From Phycisphaeraceae bacterium (GTDB lineage: Bacteria > Planctomycetota > Phycisphaerae > Phycisphaerales > Phycisphaeraceae), in NCBI GenBank assembly GCA_020851395.1, contig JADZCW010000013.1, positions 1-40,027 on the forward strand: a stretch of DNA of 40,027 nt, in the 5' to 3' direction. Each line of letters begins with the position of its first letter. The first letter of the stretch is position 1. Made by a program: the position numbers and the translations under genes. Of the stretch, positions 26,067 to 34,132 are shown piece by piece. Under the pieces are notes generated by a model that saw only the letters and a program-made list of their open reading frames with translations, searched no databases and was not told where the DNA came from.

Positions 26067-27083
26067 ATGAGCGGTACTTCACCTAAGATCTCGGTGATCA
26101 TCCTCGCCAACAATGAGGAGCGCAATCTTCGCCGCATGCTCCCCACGCTGGTCGGCCAGAAGACGCCCGAGCCGTTCGAGATTGTGCTCATCGACTCCGG
26201 CTCGACCGACCGGACCAAAGAGGTGGCCCGGGAATTCGGGGCCCACGTGCACTCGATCGCGCCCGAGCGGTTCCAGCACGGCCGGGCGCGGAACCTCGGG
26301 GCCCGGCTGGCCCGCGGCTACTTGCTGGTGTATCTCGTGGCCGACGCCGTGCCGGCGGACGATCGCTGGCTGGCGCGGATGGTCGAGCCCTTGCAGGACC
26401 CGGCCGTCGGCGGCGTCTTCTGCCGGCAACTGCCACCGCCGGGCACCATCCCCCCGCACGCCTACGCCCTCGAGCACCGCTACGGCCCGGAGAACCGCCG
26501 GCACCGGCCGCGACCGGGCGAGCCGTTGACGCTCAGCCGCGTGCGCATCTCCAATGTCGGTTCCGCCTACCGCCGCCAGACGCTGCTCGAACAACCCTTC
26601 CCTGAGAACCTGATCGTCTGCGAGGACGTGGCGATGGGCCTGGCCCTGCTGCGCCGGGGGCACGAGGTGCTCTACCGTGGGGACACGGCCGTCTATCACG
26701 CCCACAATTACACGCCGGCCCAGATCTTCCGCCGCTACTTTGACATCGGCAGCGCCCTGCGCGACCTCTGGTCGCAACTGCCCGAGCCGGCGAAAGACCT
26801 CGGCTCGCGGCCGCTCGAGAGTCCGCTTCGCCAGTTCCTGGCCTACCTCGCCGGGCAGGCCCGCTACCTCGTCCGCCATCGCCAGTGGGGGTGGTTCTTC
26901 GTCATCCCCTACTACGACGCCGCCCGCCTGGCGGGATATGCGGCGGGTCGCGGCCACCGCCGGCTGCCCAACGCCCTTCGCCGGTGTTTCAGCCTGCCGC
27001 GGCACAAGATGTTCTGGGATCAGCCGGCCCCCGCGCCCGCCCAGGCCGAGGACTCCGTTCAGCCGGTCGTGGACGTCGCCTGA
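26067..27083 (+). CDS. GT2-family glycosyltransferase
   Basis: A 338-residue GT-A fold transferase of the rhamnosyl/galactofuranosyl-like GT2 group. 'ISVIILANNEERNL' starts the fold and 'LIDSGSTDRT' binds the nucleotide. 'FQHGRARNLGARLARG' is the F.HG..RN.G motif. 'VADAVPADDRWL' (Asp93) stands where T-Q-D-A is usual, and 'CEDVAMG' provides the later E-D pair. The C terminus has no clear membrane helix. It probably adds a sugar to the lipid-linked repeat unit. Its last 25 bases overlap the antiparallel end of the polymerase-like gene. Confidence 0.92.
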   Translation: MSGTSPKISVIILANNEERNLRRMLPTLVGQKTPEPFEIVLIDSGSTDRTKEVAREFGAHVHSIAPERFQHGRARNLGARLARGYLLVYLVADAVPADDRWLARMVEPLQDPAVGGVFCRQLPPPGTIPPHAYALEHRYGPENRRHRPRPGEPLTLSRVRISNVGSAYRRQTLLEQPFPENLIVCEDVAMGLALLRRGHEVLYRGDTAVYHAHNYTPAQIFRRYFDIGSALRDLWSQLPEPAKDLGSRPLESPLRQFLAYLAGQARYLVRHRQWGWFFVIPYYDAARLAGYAAGRGHRRLPNALRRCFSLPRHKMFWDQPAPAPAQAEDSVQPVVDVA

Positions 27084-28300
27084 ACGTCCGTCGCCGCCGG
27101 CGCGCCCCCCGTCCGCCTGGCCGTCCGGGCCGACCTGAAACACACCACGCCGATCGCCCACATCAGCAGGTACGGGAAGAAAAGCAGGTAGGGCGCGAAA
27201 AACGACAGGTACGTCGCCCCCAGCACCACCGTGTGCGTGAACATCCGGCCGCCGCCGCGTGTCATCCGGGCCGCGCTCCACTGGCCCAACGCCCCATAGA
27301 TCAGGTTGACCCCGATCACCCCCGCCCAGCGGAAGTCCAGCACGGCCGGCCCGAGGTAGTGCGGCGCGTTGTTCAGCGGCTGACGCGCCAGCTCCGCGGC
27401 CCGGCTGACGTTGTAACCCGCCCACGACTCCTGCAGCGCGCCCGGCAGCAGATACGCCAGCGACACGCTGCCGCGATCCGCCGAGCTGCCCTGGTCCATC
27501 CAGTACACGACGTTGTCGAAACTCCCGCTGATATAGCTCATAACCCAGATCAGCCCCGTGCCCGCCGGGCGGACGTGCGGGCTGACCTGCAAGGCGTCCA
27601 TCATGGTCTTGCCGCCCGTGCGGATTTCACCCATCGCCCACATGACCCCCGTCACGCCCACCGCCGCCGTGCCCAGCAGCCAGACCGCGCGCCGCGTGCG
27701 GGCCATCGACGACCGCCGGCCCAGCCGCACGTCGCGCAGGTCGTTGACCCTGCGGGCCTGCACCTCCGTCAGCACCCAGAAGAGCACGGCCATGATCAGC
27801 CAGCCCCGGGTGATGTGCAGCACGAACATCGCCATCGGGATCACCCGCATGGCCCATCGCTGCCAGGCCCGCGGCGCCCGCGCCGAGAGCGCCACCGTCG
27901 CGACGCAGACCGTGGGCCATACCGCGTTGAACGACCCGTACTCGAGATAGGTCGGCGCCGCCAGACCCAGCGTCAGCAGCGGCGGGGGGCCCGCGAGCCA
28001 CCAGTTCCGCACGATGACCAGGCCGGCCACCACCCAGAAGAAGCCCAGACGGCGCCAGTCGAGTGCGCCGGCCGGCGCGTCGTCCGCCATCGGCTTGAAC
28101 GGGCGCGGCGGCAGCCACAGCCCGGCCAGGACCATCCCTGCCAGGTAACTTAGCACCGACAGCCCCAGCACGCCCCAGGCCGTCCGGCCCGGCTCGAAGT
28201 ACTCTAAAATGTGCCAGGAGTACAGACCGATCACGCACAGCCACACCGCCAGAAAGACCGCCAGCGGATGAATCGCCAGACGTACGATCAACTGGGCCAT
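27059..28300 (-). CDS. Wzy-like polysaccharide polymerase (multi-pass membrane protein)
   Basis: A 413-residue protein with about ten hydrophobic helices, starting with 'LAIHPLAVFLAVWLCVIGLYSW'. A large loop includes 'GKTMMDALQVSPHVRPAGTGLIWVMSYISGSFDNVVYWMDQG' and 'PHYLGPAVLDFRWAGVIGVNLIYGALGQW', resembling the oligosaccharide repeat-unit/O-antigen polymerase group. Wzy proteins are poorly conserved, so the call rests on topology, the loop and the location between glycosyltransferase genes. ATG 28300 was chosen because it begins the first helix; the frame extends far upstream only as antisense to the next gene. Its start is 3 bases from the divergent GTG at 28304. Confidence 0.75.
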   Translation of the reverse strand: MAQLIVRLAIHPLAVFLAVWLCVIGLYSWHILEYFEPGRTAWGVLGLSVLSYLAGMVLAGLWLPPRPFKPMADDAPAGALDWRRLGFFWVVAGLVIVRNWWLAGPPPLLTLGLAAPTYLEYGSFNAVWPTVCVATVALSARAPRAWQRWAMRVIPMAMFVLHITRGWLIMAVLFWVLTEVQARRVNDLRDVRLGRRSSMARTRRAVWLLGTAAVGVTGVMWAMGEIRTGGKTMMDALQVSPHVRPAGTGLIWVMSYISGSFDNVVYWMDQGSSADRGSVSLAYLLPGALQESWAGYNVSRAAELARQPLNNAPHYLGPAVLDFRWAGVIGVNLIYGALGQWSAARMTRGGGRMFTHTVVLGATYLSFFAPYLLFFPYLLMWAIGVVCFRSARTARRTGGAPAATDVQATSTTG

Positions 28301-28303
28301 GTC

Positions 28304-29353
28304 GTGGACCCTCGCCAGACCGAGCACCCGTCCCACCGGGCGCTCGGCCCCGATGGTAGCGTCGCACCCCCTGCCCACCAAGCGCCCGGCGGGCGCGTCC
28401 AGATCCTGCTGGCGACCTACAACGCCGCGGCCTGGCTCGAGCCCCTGCTCGACTCGCTCCTGGCCCAGACGCACCCGAACATCGAGATCCTCGCCCGCGA
28501 CAACGCCTCGATCGACGACACCTTCTCTCGCCTCGAGCACGCCGCCGCCCGCCACTCGAGCCGCGTGAGGCTCCTCCGCCACCGCGAGCCCAATCTCGGC
28601 GCCCTGGGCAATTTCGCCCGGCTCCTGGATCAGGCCGACGCCCCCTACGTCATGTTCGCCGACGCCGACGACGTCTGGCGGCCCGACAAGGTGGCCGTCA
28701 CGCTCACCGCGATGCGCGAGCTCGAGGCGCAGGTCGGCCCCGGCACGCCGCTGCTGGTGCACACGGACCTGACCGTGGTCGACGCCCAACTGCACGAGAT
28801 CCACCCCTCGGCCTGGCGGGCGGCCAACCTCGACCCTCGGCTCAGCCGCGATCCCCGCCGGCTCCTGACGCAGAACTGCGCCTGGGGCTGCACCATGATG
28901 CTCAACCGCACGCTGGTCGAGCTCGCCCGGCCCGTCCCGACGGACGTGGTGATGCACGACTGGTGGGTCATCCTCGTCGCCGCCGCGATGGGTCGGGTTG
29001 CCTACCTGCCGCGGCCGACGATCCTGCACCGCCAGCACGGGGGCAACGACACGGGCGTCAAGTCCTGGGCGCTGGGCTACGTGCTCGAACAGGCCCGCCG
29101 CATCACCGACCGAGGCCAGTTCGACCGGCGCATGGCCCCGACCATCGCCCAGGCGGACGAACTGCTCCGCCGGTTCGCGGATCGACTGCCCCCCCAAGTT
29201 GCCGCCGCGTCGACCGCTTACGCGAAGTTGGCTTGTGTTTCGCCGCCGCGCCGCTGGGCCCGGGTGGTCCGCCACGGCCTGTGGCAGCGGGGGCTGGTTC
29301 GCAACCTTGGTTGGCTCTGGGCCGTCGCACGGATGCCGCGGAAGCGATCCTGA
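28304..29353 (+). CDS. GT2-family glycosyltransferase
   Basis: A GT-A fold transferase. 'VQILLATYNAAAWLEPLLDSLLAQTHPNIEI' begins the fold, 'ARDNASIDDT' is the nucleotide-binding motif and 'MFADADDVWRPDKV' contains the metal-binding D-x-D-D. 'HDWWVILVAAAMG' matches the conserved H-D-W-W motif of RfbF/rhamnosyltransferase-like GT2 enzymes. The start is uncertain: GTG 28304 gives 349 residues, while in-frame ATG 28268 would overlap the divergent polymerase gene. No strong ribosome binding site is visible for either. It is likely a second sugar-adding step of the repeat unit. Confidence 0.88.
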   Translation: MDPRQTEHPSHRALGPDGSVAPPAHQAPGGRVQILLATYNAAAWLEPLLDSLLAQTHPNIEILARDNASIDDTFSRLEHAAARHSSRVRLLRHREPNLGALGNFARLLDQADAPYVMFADADDVWRPDKVAVTLTAMRELEAQVGPGTPLLVHTDLTVVDAQLHEIHPSAWRAANLDPRLSRDPRRLLTQNCAWGCTMMLNRTLVELARPVPTDVVMHDWWVILVAAAMGRVAYLPRPTILHRQHGGNDTGVKSWALGYVLEQARRITDRGQFDRRMAPTIAQADELLRRFADRLPPQVAAASTAYAKLACVSPPRRWARVVRHGLWQRGLVRNLGWLWAVARMPRKRS

Positions 29354-29379
29354 GGCTTGAACCGTTAGAGCCGTGGGCG

Positions 29380-29415
29380 AAAAAAAGTGGACGCTCTGTT
29401 CGCCAGAGCGTCCAC
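29380..29415 (-). terminator. Strong intrinsic terminator, minus strand
   Basis: A perfect twelve-pair stem GTGGACGCTCTG / CAGAGCGTCCAC with a 5-base loop is followed on the minus strand by seven T (plus-strand A at 29380-29386). It would end transcripts coming from the tandem PEP-CTERM genes or from an RNA in between. Confidence 0.88.
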
Positions 29416-29642
29416 AAAGATCACCGGGGCGTCGGGAGGAGCCGTGACGCAATGGTCGGCGTCACGACAGCGGACTTGGCCGGCGCCGCCGGGCTATGGG
29501 CTGCTCCACCCATGGATTCACAACAATCTCAAGGCGGAGCAGCTCGCCGATGGAGCGTCCCTGCCGCGTCTCTCCTTTCCCTCACGGCCTGGCCGCCCGC
29601 TCGTCCGTGCCGGGGGCCATCTCTCCCCACCTTCCCCTTAAA

Positions 29643-29677
29643 GGCCCTGATTCCATGCAAGGTTCTGGATCAGGGCC
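29643..29677 (-). terminator. Hairpin 63 bases after the PEP-CTERM gene, possible weak terminator
   Basis: GGCCCTGAT pairs with ATCAGGGCC, extended by CC/GG with one bulged base, around a loop of about 12 bases. On the minus strand it is followed by only TTT, so termination may be partial. Confidence 0.4.
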
Positions 29678-29739
29678 GCTGCGTGGATCTCACATGCTGG
29701 CCTGCTAGACCGACCTTGCGCATGCTCGGGTCATGACAT

Positions 29740-31047
29740 TCACCGCCGCCGCCACAAGGCCAGGCCGCCGAGGGCCAGCAGGCTGAGGCTGGCGGGCTCA
29801 GGGATGACGGCCAGCTGGGCGGCGTCGACGCCGTTGCCGGCCAGCAGGGCGACGAAGGTGTTGATGTCCTGGACGTTGATGACGCCGGACTGGTTGGGGT
29901 CGACCTCGCCGTAGACGGCGTCGACCTCGCTGGTGCCGAGGCTCAGGGTGGCAAGACGGACCGCGAGGTAGGCCTTGTAGGCGGCCTCGGAGCCCAGGGC
30001 GGTGACGAAGGGGTTGATGTCCTGGACGTTGACCAGGCCGTCAAGGTTCATGTCGCCGGGGGTGAAGGGGTCGCGGGCGTTGGCGACGGTGACACGGAAG
30101 TCGATGTTGTCGATGCCCACGGCCATGCGGTCGGAGGGCTTGGAGCCGTAGAGCCAGAAGTAGATGTGGGGCTCGGAGTAGGTCGCCATCCAGACCGAGA
30201 CGTAGTAGTAGTCGTAGGTCGTCTCGATGTTGAAGGAAGTGTCGGTGGGGTTGGTGACCGAGAGGGTGTGCCATTGCATGCCGAGTGAGCCGATGTCCGG
30301 CTTGTCATCGCCGATGCCGGCCCAGCCCCAGGTGTTCCAGTTGGGGCTGTTCCAGACCGTGCGGGCGGTCAGGTCCGGGCCGAGCTCAGGGTAGGTGCCG
30401 TCGGCCCCGCCGAAGATCGGGCCGGCCCGGTCCTGCCAGGTGGGTAGCTCCTCGGCGTTGAGGCCGCCGATCCAGACGTGGAAGATGCTGTCGGCGTCCA
30501 GGACGACGTCCTCCCACTGGTTGAACCAGTAGTCGAAGTTGATCGTGGCCGGTCCGGCGACGTGATTGGCCGGGGCCTGCATGATCTGCGTCGCGTGGGG
30601 ACGGAAGAAGACCCCCTCAAGGAAGTGGTTGCTGGGATTGGTCGGGTCCTGTGAGACGTTGATGCCGTTGACCTTGTCGGTCCATGAGCCGACATACAGG
30701 CTCCTAGGATCGGGCTTGGTGGTGATGCCGACCTGGTTGTCGTAATCGCCCGAGGCGCCCGCGCCCCAGTTGGTGATCCAGCGGCCGACGTCGAACTGAG
30801 GATGGAACTGCCACGCCCGGACCGGATTGGCGCCGGCCGACACCTCATCGGCGGTCCGTGGGGAGTGCTGCTCCTTGATGTAGGGGTAGTCCTGAACGGT
30901 TGGCCCGCCGCCGGCGCCGGGGTCGAAGGTGATTTTCGTCAAATCTTCGAAGTCGCCGCCACTGACGATGTTGTCCGAGAGGGCACCAAACGTGGGAGCG
31001 GCCAGGACAGCCGCCGCGACAAGGGTAAATACGATTGGCCGGCGCAT
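29740..31047 (-). CDS. Dockerin-like/PEP-CTERM protein, paralogue 1
   Basis: A 435-residue exported protein. Signal peptide: MRRPIVFTLVAAAVLAAPTFG. A large beta-rich domain (about 22-335) carries 'EQHSPRTADEVSAG', 'VRAWQFHPQFDVGRWITNWG' and 'INFDYWFNQWEDVV', shared with the next two genes and unknown to me. Dockerin-like calcium-binding repeats follow: 'GDMNLDGLVNVQDINPFV' and 'DPNQSGVINVQDINTFV', about 35 residues apart; the second has Ser at an Asp position. The tail 'IPEPASLSLLALGGLALWRRR' is a PEP-CTERM exosortase signal. GGAGAAG precedes the ATG. It is the last of three tandem paralogues next to the exopolysaccharide locus; surface or matrix location is inferred. Confidence 0.88.
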   Translation of the reverse strand: MRRPIVFTLVAAAVLAAPTFGALSDNIVSGGDFEDLTKITFDPGAGGGPTVQDYPYIKEQHSPRTADEVSAGANPVRAWQFHPQFDVGRWITNWGAGASGDYDNQVGITTKPDPRSLYVGSWTDKVNGINVSQDPTNPSNHFLEGVFFRPHATQIMQAPANHVAGPATINFDYWFNQWEDVVLDADSIFHVWIGGLNAEELPTWQDRAGPIFGGADGTYPELGPDLTARTVWNSPNWNTWGWAGIGDDKPDIGSLGMQWHTLSVTNPTDTSFNIETTYDYYYVSVWMATYSEPHIYFWLYGSKPSDRMAVGIDNIDFRVTVANARDPFTPGDMNLDGLVNVQDINPFVTALGSEAAYKAYLAVRLATLSLGTSEVDAVYGEVDPNQSGVINVQDINTFVALLAGNGVDAAQLAVIPEPASLSLLALGGLALWRRR

Positions 31048-31122
31048 GTGATCTTCTCCGTGGTTTTCCTGGGTGCGAATAGGGTCAGAACAAAAGGTTG
31101 TCCATGAATCACAGTTAGGGTT

Positions 31123-32430
31123 TCAGGCGACCGCCCGACGGGACCTCGAGTGCAAAAACAGACCACCGAGCGTCAGCAGGCTGAGGCTGGCGGGCTCGGG
31201 GATGACGGCCAGTTGATCCGCGTCAACGCCGTTGCCGGCGAGCATGGTGACGAAGGTGTTAATGTCCTGGACGTTGATGACCCCGTCCTGGTTGGGGTCG
31301 ATCTCAATGATGACGGCATCGAGTTCGGGGGGGCTGGTGCCCAGGCCCTTGGCGATGAGGTAGTTGGCAATCAACGCTCTATAGCTGGCGATGCTGCCCA
31401 GGGCGGTGACGAAGGGGTTGATGTCCTGGACATTGACCACGCCGTCAAGGTTCATGTCACCGGGGAGGAAGGGGTCGCGGACGTTGCCGACGGTGACACG
31501 GAAGTCGATGTTGTCGATGCCGATAGCCAGGCGATCCGTCGGCTTCCCGCCGTACAGCCAGAAGTAGGGGTGCCCCTCGCTGTAGGTCGTCATCCAGACC
31601 GAGATGTAGTAGTAGTCGTAGGTCGTGTCGAGGTTGAACGTCGTGGTCTCGGGGTACATCCCCGACAGCGAATGCCACTGCATGCCCTGCGAGCCGATGC
31701 TGGGCTTGTCATCGCCGATGCCCGCCCAGCCCCAGGTGTTCCAGTTGGGGCTGTCCCAGATCGGGTTGTACCCGGCGGGGGGGGCCCCGCCCCAGACCGG
31801 GCCGGCGCGGTCCTGCCAGTCCGGGAGGTCGGCCGCGTTCACGCCGCCGATCCAGACATGGAAGATGCTGTCAGCGTCGGTGATCACGTCCTCCCACTGG
31901 TTGAACCAGTAGTCGAAGTTGATCGTCGCCGGGCCCGCGACCTGGTTGGCCGGGGCCTGCATGATCTGCGCCGCATGGGGACGGAACAGGACGCCCTCGA
32001 GGAAATGGTTGCTGGCGTTGGTCGGGTCCTGCGAGACGTTGATGCCGTTGACCCTCTCCGTCCACCCGCCGTTGACGTAGAGGCTTCTGGGATCAGGCTT
32101 GGCAGTGATGCCAAGCTGGTTGTCATAATCGCCCGAGGGGCCCGCGCCCCAGTTGGTGATCCATCGGCCGACGTCGAACTGAGGATGGAACTGCCACGCC
32201 CGGACCGGATTGGTCCCGGCCGAGACCTCATCGGCGGTCCGCGGGGAGTGCTGTTCCTTGACGTACGGATAATCCATCACGACCGAGCCTCCACCGGGCC
32301 CGGGGTAGAACGCGACCTTGGTCAGTTGCTCGAAGTCGCCGCCGCTGACCAGATTGTCCGACAGGGCGCCGAACGCGGGCGCAGCCAAGAGGGCCGTCGT
32401 CGCAGCAAGCATCGCAGCGAATCCACGCAT
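31123..32430 (-). CDS. Dockerin-like/PEP-CTERM protein, paralogue 2
   Basis: A 435-residue exported protein closely similar to paralogue 1 over the large N-terminal domain ('GDFEQLTKV', 'QFHPQFDVGRWITNWG', 'ATINFDYWFNQWEDV'). Signal peptide: MRGFAAMLAATTALLAAPAFG. The dockerin-like repeats are 'GDMNLDGVVNVQDINPFV' and 'DPNQDGVINVQDINTFV', both with intact Asp/Asn calcium positions. The segment between them ('IASYRALIANYLIAKGLG') differs from the other two copies. The PEP-CTERM tail ends in 'SRSRRAVA', longer than usual after the helix. AAGGAGAG precedes ATG 32430. The gene lies 75 bases upstream of paralogue 1 with no terminator between. Confidence 0.88.
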   Translation of the reverse strand: MRGFAAMLAATTALLAAPAFGALSDNLVSGGDFEQLTKVAFYPGPGGGSVVMDYPYVKEQHSPRTADEVSAGTNPVRAWQFHPQFDVGRWITNWGAGPSGDYDNQLGITAKPDPRSLYVNGGWTERVNGINVSQDPTNASNHFLEGVLFRPHAAQIMQAPANQVAGPATINFDYWFNQWEDVITDADSIFHVWIGGVNAADLPDWQDRAGPVWGGAPPAGYNPIWDSPNWNTWGWAGIGDDKPSIGSQGMQWHSLSGMYPETTTFNLDTTYDYYYISVWMTTYSEGHPYFWLYGGKPTDRLAIGIDNIDFRVTVGNVRDPFLPGDMNLDGVVNVQDINPFVTALGSIASYRALIANYLIAKGLGTSPPELDAVIIEIDPNQDGVINVQDINTFVTMLAGNGVDADQLAVIPEPASLSLLTLGGLFLHSRSRRAVA

Positions 32431-32504
32431 CCTGTCTCTCCTTCGGACTGTCTGTCACCGCGGCAGTTCGACTCGATCGGGTAGTCGTGACGGATCGCGA
32501 AGGT

Positions 32505-33854
32505 TCAGGCGGACGGCCTCGAGGACCTGGCCAGCCGTGTAAGGCCCGCCAGGACCAGGAGCGAGAGGCTCGCGGGCTCGGGGATGACGGCCAGTTGGGC
32601 GGCGTCCACGCCGCTGCCGGCCAGCAGGGCGACGAACGGGTTGATGTCCTGCACGTTGATGACGCCGGACTGGTTGGGATCTACCTCGTCAAAGACCTGG
32701 TCGACCAGGCTCGGGTCGAGGCCTAGTGTGGCCAGGCGGGTGGCGAGGTAGGCCTTGTACGCGGCCTCGCTGCCCAGGACCTGGACGAAGGGGTTGATGT
32801 CCTGCACGTTGACGACGTCGTCGAGGTTCATGTCGCCCGGCAGGAAGGGGATGCGCGCCATCTCGAGGCTGACATTGTCGACTGCAACCGAGAACTCATC
32901 CGCCGGCCGGCCGCCGTACAGCCAGAAGTAGGGGTGCGGCTCGCTGTAGACGCAGAGCCAGAACTCGACGTAGTAGTAGGCGTAGGTCTGGCCGAGGTTG
33001 AACGAGCCGTCGGTGTAGAGATACTCGGCCGGATCGCTGCCCATCACGGTCGAGGTCACGCCGTCCGAAAGCGTGCGCCACTGCGGGGTGAAGGGCGAGC
33101 CGTAGGCGATCTGGACGAAGCCGTTGTCGGCCAGGTTGCCGCCCCAGTTGGACCAGTGCGGGGAGCTGTAGAGCAGGTCCCAGCCGGTGAGGTTCGGTGT
33201 GGTGCCGATGTCATGGCTGCCGGGCCCCCATCGCTGCTGCCAGGTGGGTAGGCCGGCCTCGGGCAGGCCGTAGACGTAGGCGTGCAGAATGACCGGGGCG
33301 TCAGGGTCGGGGTTCCAGTACTTGATGTAGTAGTCGAAGTCGATCTGCGCCGTGCCGGTCGTCTGCCGGTTGGGGGCCTCGACGAACTGCCCCATCCAGC
33401 TCCGGAACGTCACCCCCTCCATGACATGGTTGCCGGCGTTGAAGGGGTCGACGGAGATGTTCTGGTTGTTGACGCTGTCGACCCAGGCGTTGTTCTGGTA
33501 GAGGCTGCGCGGGTCAGGTTGGGTGGTGATGCCGATCTGGTTGTCGTAGTCCCCGCTGGGCCCGACGCCCCAGACAGTCATCCACCGGCCCAGGTCGAAT
33601 TGAGGATGGAACTGCCAGGCGCGTACCGGATTCGCGCCGGCGCTGATCTCTTCCGCCGTGCGAGGCGAATGCTGCTGCTTGTAGTGGGCGTAGTCCTGAA
33701 CCGTGCCGCCGCCTCCCGCGCCGGGGTCAAAGGTGATCTTGGTCAGCTGCTCAAAATCTCCCCCACCGATGATGTTGCCCGTCGTCCCGCCCAGAGCCGT
33801 AGCAGTCCAAGCCAGTCCGACAACCATGCCCAGCAAGGCAGACCGATGTAGCAT
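32505..33854 (-). CDS. Dockerin-like/PEP-CTERM protein, paralogue 3
   Basis: A 449-residue exported protein, the first gene of the tandem set. Its signal peptide is followed by the shared domain ('GDFEQLTKITF', 'QQHSPRTAEEISAG', 'QFHPQFDLGRWMTVWG'), which diverges from the other copies after about residue 130. The dockerin-like region ('GDMNLDDVVNVQDINPFV', 'DPNQSGVINVQDINPFV') and the segment between the repeats resemble paralogue 1 more than paralogue 2; the first repeat has Asp instead of Gly after NLD. The PEP-CTERM tail ends in 'RLARSSRPSA'. AAGGAGAAA precedes the ATG. It probably carries the promoter for the set. Confidence 0.88.
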   Translation of the reverse strand: MLHRSALLGMVVGLAWTATALGGTTGNIIGGGDFEQLTKITFDPGAGGGGTVQDYAHYKQQHSPRTAEEISAGANPVRAWQFHPQFDLGRWMTVWGVGPSGDYDNQIGITTQPDPRSLYQNNAWVDSVNNQNISVDPFNAGNHVMEGVTFRSWMGQFVEAPNRQTTGTAQIDFDYYIKYWNPDPDAPVILHAYVYGLPEAGLPTWQQRWGPGSHDIGTTPNLTGWDLLYSSPHWSNWGGNLADNGFVQIAYGSPFTPQWRTLSDGVTSTVMGSDPAEYLYTDGSFNLGQTYAYYYVEFWLCVYSEPHPYFWLYGGRPADEFSVAVDNVSLEMARIPFLPGDMNLDDVVNVQDINPFVQVLGSEAAYKAYLATRLATLGLDPSLVDQVFDEVDPNQSGVINVQDINPFVALLAGSGVDAAQLAVIPEPASLSLLVLAGLTRLARSSRPSA

Positions 33855-34132
33855 CGACGTTTCTCCTTGATTTTGACAGACGACAACAATACTGCGCCGG
33901 GGCTAGGCTACGCTATGCCATATAGCGTGCATGAACGCCATAACCGATGTTCATAAAAGACTCTACGTCGAGTCTTCGTTGACTTCAGACGATGGAAACC
34001 AAGCCGGATGCCGGCGGGAACCGCTTTCCGACCCATGAATAGGGTCCAACAATCAACACTGAGCAACAACCAGAAAAATAGCCTACGATCGCCTGTTGGG
34101 CAATAGGTGAATGGATCGAAAGCCCCGATTTT
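33855..34132. other. Intergenic region between QueD-like gene and PEP-CTERM set
   Basis: These 278 bases have no gene. An ACGCTAT/ATAGCGT inverted repeat (33910-33928, 5-base loop) lies 56 bases upstream of paralogue 3 and could be an operator. A terminator-like hairpin lies at 33955-33976. The region is more AT-rich than its surroundings. Confidence 0.45.
33955..33976 (-). terminator. Weak terminator candidate downstream of the QueD-like gene
   Basis: A seven-pair perfect stem AAGACTC / GAGTCTT with a 6-base loop is followed on the minus strand by a short T run ending in TTTTAT. It lies about 160 bases after the QueD-like stop. Confidence 0.4.

Larger units (their letters stand above)
29354..29739. 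other. Intergenic region with several strong stem-loops
   Basis: The 386 bases between convergent genes contain no supported protein gene. Perfect stems occur at 29387-29415 (12 pairs), 29444-29465 (GTGACGC/GCGTCAC) and 29500-29543 (GCTGCTCC/GGAGCAGC). A near-perfect stem lies at 29643-29677 (GGCCCTGAT/ATCAGGGCC). The first is an intrinsic terminator for the minus strand. The series could be the 3' untranslated region of the gene at 29740 or a separate small RNA. Confidence 0.5.

Noticed and set aside
28301..29452. N-terminal extension of the Wzy-like gene on the minus strand (about 384 codons)
   Set aside because: The extension is antisense to a clear GT2 gene and has biased composition; the ATG at 28300 begins directly before the first membrane helix.
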